Below are positions 10,569 to 21,733 of a stretch of 64,000 bases of DNA, one piece after another. A program made the position numbers and the translations under genes. This DNA is from Diphasiastrum complanatum (taxonomy: Eukaryota > Streptophyta > Lycopodiopsida > Lycopodiales > Lycopodiaceae): the NCBI GenBank assembly GCA_029204225.1, contig CM055111.1, positions 5,641,179 to 5,705,178 on the forward strand. The letters run 5' to 3'. The notes beneath the pieces are model-generated. The model saw nothing but the letters and a program-made list of their open reading frames with translations. It was not told the DNA's origin and ran no database searches. How positions within the stretch are numbered: the stretch's first letter is position 1; the number at the start of each line of letters is the position of its first letter.

Positions 10569-13500
10569 GTTTGAGATATGGTTTAGGGTTTAGGGTATAG
10601 GGAGGGAGGGACACAGAGAGAGAGATAGAGACAAAGAGAGAGAGACAGACAGACAAAGGGTAGAAGAATCCACTGGGAGATGGCAGGGCGCACACCAACT
10701 GACGTGAGTGTTTGCCCTGTACCTGTTCGCTTGCAATATAGGCTTCTTTTTTGTTTTTCACAGTTTATTTCCATCATGGGATTTGGCTTGACGGTCTTCT
10801 TTGTGTGCAGATAGAGAAGCTCCTGGAAGATGTCCGCCGGCACAACAAACGACATCGGAAGCAAGAAGCAGAATTTCACGAGCGCCAGCGAGAGATAATG
10901 GCACGACTATCAGAGCTGCAGCCACATGCCCTGCGACTCTCGAACCTGCTCCCCCCTACCCCCGTTGGCGAGGGCAAGGAAACACAGCGGAAGCAAGAAG
11001 CAGAATTTCACGAGCGCCATCAAGAGATAATGGCACGACTACCGGAGCTGCAGCTACGTGCTCTGCGACTCTTGGACTTGCTCCCCCCTACCCCCGCTGG
11101 CGAGGGTGAAGGCGAGGGCGAGGAAACACAGCGGATTGGAATTAACTTCGCTGCAGAACAGCTGGCCATGGTCCGGGAAAGGGCCCTTCGTTGTCGGGCC
11201 AGCCAGGAGGCAGAGCGACAAAATAATGCACCTGACCGGGACGACGAGTCTATGGGATATCGTTGACCTGTATTTATATAATAATATATATAGATCCGTC
11301 AGAGAGACAGAGATAGCTAGAGCACGAGATAGTGTTCTCTGGACTCAAAAAATATAAATTGTTTGCTCTTTCATGCCCGATTCTGTGGTATCTCAGTTAT
11401 GGGAGGCATGGGCAGTAGTTAGGTTTGTTGCAAATTTTTTGGGTACCTTTTTCCTTTTTCTTAACAGGAGGGGGCAAGTGGGTGCCAGACACCCTCAATT
11501 AATTCCGGGGGGGTTAGGGGGAGGAAACTGTTTTTATTTTGTTTTGGGGATGTGGGACAGTGAGGGGAGGGGCCTGTATTTTTTTTTCTTTTGAGAAAAA
11601 AAAAATTTGAAAAATGCCGGACGCGTCCACCCCTGAACGCACCCCTGAGGCGTCCGCGTCCGCGTCCACCATCCGCTTCCTTAGGTTCATAGTCTAGAAT
11701 CTAGGTCAAGCCTCAATATATCACGATTTACCTAGATTTTACTAGTACATTATTATGGCACACAGTACACTACAGTTACTCATAGTCAGTGAAAGTTGTA
11801 ACTTTTAACTTTTGATTCAAAGTTCAAACATTTATCCAATGTACTTAGCTTACTAGTAATTGCTCAACACTTACAACTTAGTGATTACTGCCTACATTGT
11901 AGCATGCACATGCTATGATGTGTGATCATTGATGGGAGTATCATGATTCTAATTATAATTTCCTATGAACAGTCAACACTAGTTTAGTTTCAGCTTTTAG
12001 GCTTCGGCCTTTTACAAGCAACGAACTTTCAAATGCATGTATTTAGTAGCAATCTAGTATTTATATGATTTTAGAAACATTTTAGACATAATAGATAGTA
12101 CTTGACATGTTTTCTAGCATTGCATAAAAAAAAATGCAAAAAAAAAGTTTACTGATTCTTTTTAATTTTTTCAAGAGGGACCTGGTGATTCATGTCGATT
12201 TTTACCATTCTGAACAAGTCGATTCTGAATCAGGTGAAAACAATAGCAGGCATACTCTGTTTTACTATCCTTTACAGCGTGCAAAGTTTTCCACAATGAT
12301 TACTTACTATAGTGCTCACTGCAAAGGAAACCTTTGAGCACATTTCCATCAAAGAGTATGTCAAGTATCCTTAAAAGATTTCTAATTCCTAAGAACTATT
12401 TGATCTACTTTACAAAATTGATTCGGTATGTTTAACCTTGTAGATCTTCCAAGCTACATTGTCTATGTGTTGTCCAAACGGCTTTGAATCGTAGAAGGTG
12501 ATGTGCAAACATTTTTTGGCTACAACTTAGTTGTTAGATGCATATCAAAAACTAAGTAGCCAACGACAAACTTATAAACCAACATACCAACAAATCATTT
12601 TAAATATACTAAAGCTAAATGAAAATGCCAACAATTTTTTTTGGCATGGACAAAACTATTGTGGTAAGCAACAACACACTCTTAAACAACAATCTATATG
12701 TAACAAGTCCCAACGCATATTGTCCAAGCAAAAAGAAAAAGAAAAACTCAATTATAAGCAGCACATACATAACTTGGCCTAGCAAACCAAATTCCATTGA
12801 AGGCCAAAGCACATGTACCAATAGAAAAGATAGCAAAATTCACCTTCAAAGTGTTCATCGCAATCTTCTTTTCTTTTGTAGACTGAAACCATGTCTTTTT
12901 GGGACGTGAGAAAATCTCTATTTCATGCTCAATCATATTTTGTGCCTGCAAAACAAGAAAAAGAAAATAAGTGGAAAAAAAATTGGTGGGAAAATAAAAA
13001 GATCCAACTCTTTATGACCAGCATATGCGGCTTCTAGTCAACACAGATAGTTCACTTAGTAACATCTCAATGCTTTCATCCGGTCAACTAGTCGTACACT
13101 TCATAGTGATAAGGTGTAGAGGTTGATTGCAACAATTCAACTCTTCATTTCCATGATGGTGTGTTTAAAGCCCAGCAAGCCTACACAAATAGTTACATAT
13201 AAGATTTAAAGGCCATAGACAATTATATGGGAGCTTGGGACCGACACTTCTATGCTAGTATCATTTCTAGTATGTAACTAGCTCATGGATAGAGAGCTTA
13301 TGGATGGCTAGAGAGTCTACGCACACCACTATGGAGTATGAGAGCTTGCATGTTGGAACATGAAGATGGCACACAAGAACAAGGAGCACAACAACTAGAT
13401 AAAGATTCAAATCTTAGCTTTGGGGTTGTTTTATATTTGCTAACAGTTCCTAGATTTCATAGGCAATGACTCCTCTCTAGTGACAGAATTTATCCGGATC

Positions 13501-16500
13501 CAACAGAACTAGCATCCGTTTGCTTCAAAGTCAAGGAGACACAAGACAAGATTTGTGGTCAATGATTTCTTTAATATGTCAAAGGAAGATTGACATTCTA
13601 ACGTCCAAGAAAATGAGGCGCCCATACAAAGCAAGGCTATGAGAGAAGTGACTGTGGGGCAATGAGAGATAAACTTGCTTGCAATCCTAGGCCAGACATC
13701 ATCAGGATCAATAAGTGTTGGTCACAATTGGACTTGGACTTTGGATGGTCCACATAAAGAGTACCATTAGAAAATAAAAATCCACAGTATTCTATCTCTA
13801 GTACTACAACAAAACATTTGAACTTTTTAGAGTCGAATTAATTTTAGATAGAAGTTTCAAGGAGCACAAAATTGGCCATTATGTTGTCTTCTAGGTACAA
13901 TCAAAAACCAAAAATGTCATTAAAGTACACAAGGACCCAATTGACAACCAAGGGCTTGAAACATCATTCGTCACATTTTGGATGGTATATGGGCACTTAG
14001 TGATTTGGAAGGTACATGGGCAATCGAAAACTTCAAAAGGCATGTCAATGCTTAGGTTTTGTCACATCAACATGCCTTTGATAAGCTTTGCACTATGCCA
14101 CCTTTGTAGGAAATAAACCATATAATTGATCTTGTTTTATGTAGCAGCTCACCCTTAAAATCATGTAATTGGATGCAAGGGTATGAGTAGGCAGAGATCC
14201 AGTGCATGTAACAAAATAGATGCAAAAAGGTTTCATAGGTCTTTGTCAACGTCAATTTGGTGCACCAATGATTCTTGTGGATAAAAAGGACAAAACCATG
14301 AATTTGTAAGCTTTAAGAAAGCTAACCATTTGACATTGGAACCAGTTTTGACTTCACACATGCATAACTTGTTTGATTGGTTTATAAAAGCTTGCGTTCT
14401 CCAAGAGTGATCAAGTCATGCTATTATCTACATTTTTCACGTCTTCACATCTTTATGAACTCGAATTTGATTGTGATATACCCTCGTGACGACATGGTAT
14501 GGTTGCGAGCAAATTGCTTACTTGATATAGGCCAATAGTCCTAATGTGAATCTATGCCATGTAAGGCATATGTTGTTGTTTCAAATTAGAGTTGTCTATA
14601 GTGGAAAATATTTGCCAAAGGGTTAATATTTCAAAACATTGATTCTTTAATCAAGATAGTTTGAGTAGGTCCGATTCTGCTTGAATACCTATGAATTTTG
14701 CCCAAAAGTTTAAAATTTATAGAATTTCTATGATCATGCCAAGTTCATGTGATTTTATTTATACCTACATATTTTAGGCTCCTACATTTCAGGTTTATAA
14801 AGTGTGTTGTAGAGATTAGACAACCTTAGGTAGACATATACTATTTTCCCTTGAGGCAATTTTCAAAAGGGCCTTCATATGACATTTTCGAGCCTCTTCG
14901 ACATTATTTGAAAGGTAAAAGAGATCTTTACAGGAAAATGAAACTTTCAAGTCACTAGCTTGTTCTTGGAAACCCATACAAATGCCCTTGGAAATGAGAA
15001 ACATACCTTTCATGTGGGCCAAATTGTTATCTATTACCCTTAAGGGAAAGTCTCATGATTAGATGGAAATAATCGGCCAAGTTCTCTCTCTACAAAATTC
15101 ACCAATAAGTGGCAAATTTTAATGATTCAATAAAAAAATTCACTAGGAGAATAAGAATTTCAACTATTGCTCAAGGATGCATGACAAACAATGATGTACA
15201 TTGTTCTAAACTTCTAGGCGAGATGGTTTTTTACGTTCATTCCAAAAGGTCAAGTTGACCAATCTACAATTCAGAAAAAAAAAGGATGTCAAAAGAGATA
15301 CAAGGTTTGGTGTACTTGAGAAAATTTCAACCAAATTTGCATTTCACCTACTCATCAAGTTACAGATAGTAACATTGAATGAGTAGTAACAATTCAAAAG
15401 CATACAGCTCCCAATTGTTAACCATCTCAGAAGAAACTTGCCTTGTTAGCTTCCATTTCCGCCTTGCGCAAAATTCTCTCTTTTCTACAAAAGTAAACTC
15501 GCAATCACTAAAGCTGCTTGGAGTATACAAATTAGAATATCATCTCCAACTCAAATTACAGATTCAATTTGTGGAGGAAGTATAGATAAACTTCACAGAA
15601 CAGATCAGAACTTTAAGCAATTAGTATATTCATCTCTACTTCGCCAGCAGGACATGCATAAAATACAATCCATCTAACCTCTCTTCTTGAATGATAGCAA
15701 CCACATCTTCTTCCATTTTCTCGATTTCTTGCTGCCATTTTTCGATAACCTGAGGTGACACTTTCCTACTTTGAAGCTTTGACCCAGCCCTTTTAGCCTG
15801 CAGGCATACAAATTAAGTCACAGAGCCTAGACTCAACCAATTCAAACTAGTAAGTACATATCCAAATTCTATAGAGGAAGCCCCATATCCAGAAATCAAT
15901 ATGGAATGATGTTATTTAAATTACACATTTGACTTTACTCAGCTAGAAAGTTCCAGGAGAATGCAACACAAAATTGGACATATCGTGGTAGTACATATCG
16001 CTTCAAAAATTTGCATGAAATCTAAACTCAAAAGTTTATAACATTACAATCCCAAATTTTACTAGAACTAAGAAAAAGCATGCAATGCTATCCTGCAAGA
16101 AGTCATATCTGGACTTTAACGCAAACATCAATTTAAATCAGATGGAGGGAAAACCTCACAATACTATCGTTTCTAGTTAAAACTAGCGATGTGCGCCCGC
16201 AAGTCTGCAGGCGGGCATGCGTTTTGGGCAGGCAGGGCGGGTGGGCAAAGAGCCCGAGCGTGAGGGGCGTGTGGGAGGGGAGGGAAAAAAATTTGAAAAA
16301 AAAAGGGAGGGGGTCATGGGCAGCGCGAGCTGCCCGTGTGCAGGAAAGCGCAAGGGGGGGGGGGGGGGGGGGGGCGTTGTGGGGAAGCGCTGACGCTGCC
16401 CGTCACGCGTTAGCGGGGCGGCGTTAGCGCTGCCCCACTAAAATATTATATTCTATAGATTCAAAATCATTGCATATCATGCAATTCATACCCCTTGACA

Positions 16501-19500
16501 TATACTTTTCTAGGGCCTCTTGGCTTTTGAGTTAAAAAAAAGCTAATACTATAGTCCTTACTAGAAAAGTCAAGGCTAATCTGCAAGTTTCCTTCGGTTT
16601 CTATGAGCTATATTTTCAGTTTCTTTTTGTGCAAGCAGTACTTACTTTAAGAATGGATGTGATAATGTGAAATCCTTGCTTTCATCTTCACAAGGTCTAA
16701 AGCACTCCCATTACTGGCACCAATATAATCAACTCTGAACATTATATGAATGACAACAAATCTATTTTTGTCATCGAACTTTAGATTCCTACACCAGAAT
16801 CCCGCATTAATCCACCGAGACTAAGAGGTTGGCAAGTTATTGGCACAATATCTTGACAACTGTGGCAAGTTTATATTACAAACCACAAAATGGCCTAGTT
16901 ATTATAGAATTTACAATATAGGAGAAAATTTAGCCCACAGGAGGAAGTACTCAGTACCAAGGCCTTCAGAAGAGAGCGATCCTTTTCGCTCACAAAAGTA
17001 ACCGCACATCCTTGCCGCCCCGCTCTTGCAGTACGTCCAACTCTATGCACATATCTGCGAGCAAAAACTACCTCATAAGAAGGAACTCAAATTGTTAACA
17101 GTCCTGATAGACTTAGGAGCGAGTCGTTAGTTGCCTTAGACTACTGCGCTAAGTTAGCATATTTTCCAAAAAGGAAAGATAACAAAACATACTAAAGAGA
17201 TGCTCCTCCTCAATGACAACAAACTCGTATGAACCAAGATCATAATCTAAAACTACATGGATATTAGCCACTACATGTAACTTGAGTGACCATTGAACCT
17301 TGATTCTATGAAAAGGGCATGGTTGATCAAGAATTAAACTAAATGTCAACATTTGAAAATTTAATATCAAGCAATAAGGATGCTTGATTGATCTACTGTG
17401 CATAGGAAAGGTTCCTTTCTAAGCTTTTCTTCATTATTTAAGGCAGCCAACCTTAGCAAGGCAAAAACTCAGTTCATTTATATTAACTCACCTGTCCTAG
17501 TCACAAAAATCATGGAAAGCATCCAAATATTTTCTTTGAACGGGATAATACTACCAAGGGCTTAGATTCTTCATAGAGCATTGAAATTGACATTATAGAG
17601 AATATGATTACTATTCCTAGAAATTGGCAAAGAAGCTTGATGAAGCACAATCTTTCAAGGCAAAAAGGTTAAGAATAGAACAATAATTAAACTCTTCTAA
17701 AACAAAAAGAGTAACCTTGTATCACAAACCAAACAAAATTTTCACAAATGAAAAAATTACCTGACTCGCTTCTTAGCATTGAGAAGAATATACATATTAC
17801 AAAGGCAAGTTCTTCTCTTGTTTGAAAATATCATTTACATTTTCCCCTCAAAAAGAACCACTAACAAAACATGTTACAATCCTATTTGTAGCCAAGAGTT
17901 ATAGGCATCAGGTGCAATTGAGTCTATTGCAAAACCCATGTTATCATTTTCAATCCTTTGTGCAAAACGCTAATCGTCTATTTGTGATTCATAAAACATA
18001 AAGAATGTGACATTGGATGATCACTTTTGGAAATGCAACTGGATGGAAACTATTCACATCGAACGTCAAAACTTAGATAGATCGAAGAAGATTGGGCCCT
18101 ATTAGTTACATGAGAGCCCTTTAGGGTCTTGAGAAAATAACTTTGAAAAAACAGCACCTCAAACGTGTTCGAATGCTACTATCTTAGACCCAATAGTATA
18201 AATAGGCCAAGTAGGATATTATTTTTCTGATTATTGATTGAAAGTAGAGTTTAATCTAGCCTATTTCAAATTATCTTGTGAAGCATTCATTTAATGAGCA
18301 AGAATCTTTCTATAGCATATATGGAATTCTTTCAATATTTTTAACATTTGCATGTTGTTTTAACACTTGGTATGTGAGAACCAATTCTAGAAGGGAGAAC
18401 ATGGGCACCTATAAACTTTCAAGGCAAAGCATTACAAGAATAAAATGTCCCTTTTCTTTGACCTTATTTATGAGTAGAAAATTTCCTTCATGAATTAATT
18501 GTAAAGAGATCTTGGAGGTACTCTATTGTTGCTTGGCATGTCCGGATACATATGCATGTACCCCAATGACACATGTAGAATTCACTAATCCAAGATCGAT
18601 CAACATTTAGAGAATTAACTATGATTGGATTTGCAGGTACTCCAAGAATGTCTAAGAAAAGAAGCCATCACTAAGAACTACAGTATGAGACCAAATAACT
18701 GAAAAAGAAAGCTCTAAGTGGGTGCAAGAAAAGTGATGAGAAAATGTCCAAGTGACTACGAGATTTGAGGTCATTCTATTGAAGGCTTGATCACCACTTG
18801 ATGGTTCACCTAGGGTTTGGCAACCTTGAGAGCCTTGCCACGCGCTATGATAGCCTTGATAAGCCTTGTCAAAAGGTATGGCAGCCTCAATAAGCATTGC
18901 CAAACAAGTACAAGTATGCAACTGATAAAATGGCATGTAATACAAACCTCTAAATTCAAGACTTGAACCCACTTCATGGGTAAGATTTGCAAAACTTGAA
19001 TAATAACAATAGAACACTATGCAAGCTAAGATTGTATGCTTGAGAATCCAACATGCATGCATCCGAAAGGACACTAGTAGCATTTGTTTGAGTTGCATGT
19101 CTCTCTCCTTCCTCATACCTTAGTAAGTATACACTTAATCCATACATGCATGAGCGTTTCTCCACTTCAAAAATAGGGGTATTGTGCCCTTTTCTCTTTC
19201 TTTCTCCATTCTTGATGCCATTCTCATTAGGGAGCTAGTGGAGCTTCGAAGCTTGGATCCACACCCTTGCATAACATGCACCATTGTGAAGCTTGATCAA
19301 CATCACCTTGGAAGTTTGGATCTACGTCAAGGGAGAACTTGATGTACAAATTGAGAGCTTGAATCTTCCCAAAACTCATAGAAGAGTGACTCTCTTTCTA
19401 CTCCTTTCTCACTATCTCTCATTGCCCCATCACTCTTGTCCATCCATTGCTCCAACCAAGTGCTTATGATGTTTTCTGCTGTCGAGACCCTCCATCATTG

Positions 19501-19929
19501 CTGCATCAACTACTGATCAATCACTGCTTGCTCTTACTTCCCTGAAGGAATCCATGTTGCTAGTTGCCTTGCAGAAGGTTTGTTGTTTGCTGGGGAAGTT
19601 ATGGCCAAGAATAGGAAGGGGAACAAGGGGAGCTTCACCCCTTTCTGCAGGCAGGACCTACCTTCGCCCTTCAACCTTCTAATGACTCCATCACTTCAAT
19701 TGTACCTTGTGCACCTCGAGCTATGCCTGGCTCTAATCTACCTCATGCTATTCCTCTCTCTATTTGTCTAGTACAGAGCCTACTATTGCTCTTCCCTTAA
19801 CTCCATCTCAAGAAGCGCTTCCATCAACCTCTCAATACTTTGTGCATTCAGTGAAGAGTTTATAAGGGTCTTTGGACGATCACCTGAAAGAAATGGACTC
19901 TCATCGAGAGATGACCTTATCACTGGAGA

Positions 19930-20009
<80 letters not shown>

Positions 20010-21416
20010 AAGAAAGAAAGCTTTATTAATGTCTTTTCCATGCCATATGGCATATAAGACAGAACAATACATCAAAAGAAATGGAAACGAGATGGATCGA
20101 TGCCGTCAATCAACAACAGTAAACAAATCTAACTAAGAAGAGATTAATGGCCAGGATTGTATGGTACGTAGACCATTTACAGGTTCAACTGGACATCTCT
20201 TCAATTCTCTAACTCTGACTCTAACTCTGATCAATCTCAGATATCATTATGACAATTGTCTATTTAGTTTCAACTAAAGGTTTAGCTTCAACAAAACGAA
20301 TATTGCCGTCTCTATATATTAAGCGTCTCCCTGTATCCTCTACATTCTGCAGAGCCTTTTTCCTTTCCACAACTTGGACAAATGTGAGATCTTCATCCGG
20401 GAAGATCTTGATATTTTTTAGCTTATGTCTCTGACGTAGTACCTCACGCCTAGACTCCAACGAAGTGAAGCGTAGGACAAGAGTGCTAGCATCTTTCTTG
20501 GTACGCCAAGCTGAGTCCAAACCATTGTCATGGTGCTGCAGATTGGTTTCCAAAAACTCCTTGGCTTCCTTAAGAGCATCCAGGGAGTCCGGGACGCCTC
20601 TAACACGAACATTAAGAGCCTTTTGCTCTCGCAACCGAATCTCCGTAAGTGTAGCAGAGATGAAGGAAACTGGAGCATCCGCTTTTCCTAGACCTTTGAG
20701 AACCTCTGCCCAAGACTGGACAGTCGTATGGTGCTGCTCCACTTTGTTTTCGAGTTGTTGGATCGTATTTGAAGTAGCTGCTTGGGAGGATGTTGCACAT
20801 TTGATGGTCGTAATTTCTCGTCTGAGTTCTTTAATTGATGCATCTGTCTGTTGAAGGTGTGATTGCATGGATAAAATCATTTCTCGATGGGAGTCCATCT
20901 CCTTTTGATGGTTGGCAAGAAGCTGGAATAGTCTTACACTATCTGCACTTAGTGCAAAGACTATTGAAGAGTGATGGAGGAATCGTAATTGGGAGTTAAA
21001 GGGAGAGCAATACTGGGTTCATTAAGATCCAAAATAGGGTTTGAAGGGGAGAGAGGTATGGCTATAGGCAGATCTGGGGTGGAGGTAGGAGGAAAATCCA
21101 CAGGCATCCCTGTTGGCTGCTCAGGCAGCGATACTGTCTCAGCTGTATGTGCAAGCAGAGGTGTGTGGGGAGGGAGCCGAAGGCCTCCCTTGGTGTTCCC
21201 TTTCTTGGCCATTTGGAATGCAAGGATCAGTGCGTGGAGGCTAACCTGAATCCACAAGCAGCAGTAGGTCGTCGTAAATCCGTGGCAGACCTGGAGCGAT
21301 GATTGTTGGGCGTCAGAGCATCATCCTGAGCTGAAGCTAGGCCACGGGCTGGGGCACCATCACTATCGCGAGCTGGAGCCATCGCAAGAGAAGCCATCGC
21401 GAGCTGGAGCCATCGC

Positions 21417-21508
<92 letters not shown>

Positions 21509-21665
21509 GTATTAGTGTCTTTTCCATGCCAAAAGGCATATAAGACAAAAGAAGTACATGTCAAGTATGTGGTACCCATGAGAGCGTCTAAAATGTCTCC
21601 AAAGCTGTAATAAAGAAAACATCTAGTACAAACTAAGATAAAGACATAAATGAGAATGTCTGTGC

Positions 21666-21733
<68 letters not shown>

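Larger units (their letters stand above)
10243..11684 (+). mobile_element. Nested GC-rich DNA element with 8-9 bp target duplication
   Basis: This 1442-bp insertion in hAT copy B is flanked by GTTCATAGT at 10234-10242 and 11685-11693. Copy C of the host element has a single uninterrupted GTTCATAGT near 31911, so the empty site is known. Both ends are rich in the palindrome GGACGCGTCC and in GGACGCGGACG runs; terminal inverted repeats are weak (AGACATGAGGGTCCGG against CTAAGGAAGCGGATGG on the reverse). An 8-9 bp duplication fits hAT (8) or Mutator-like (9) elements. No transposase is present, so it is non-autonomous. It carries a small two-exon gene. A related end occurs at ~53993-54020. Confidence 0.75.
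9119..12250 (+). mobile_element. 5'-truncated hAT transposon, copy B (interrupted by a nested element)
   Basis: The 3' half of the same hAT type as copy C. From about 9165 it matches copy C text (GAGCTTGAGGATGGGTGGTC), then a broken dimerisation segment (RIALRVLS-like, ERKWS, RLLDN) to ~9460, intron-like spacers, and an acidic C-terminal tail with [15 protein letters not shown] ending in TAG at 10213-10215. The 3' region (11694 to ~12250) matches 31900-32590 of copy C and ends with the GATTCTGAATCAGGTG terminus. It is split at 10234-10242 by a nested insertion. The 5' boundary is approximate. Confidence 0.65.

Noticed and set aside
10581-10602. TTTAGGG units as an interstitial telomere
   Set aside because: Only two perfect units; better read as a telo-box upstream of the nested gene.
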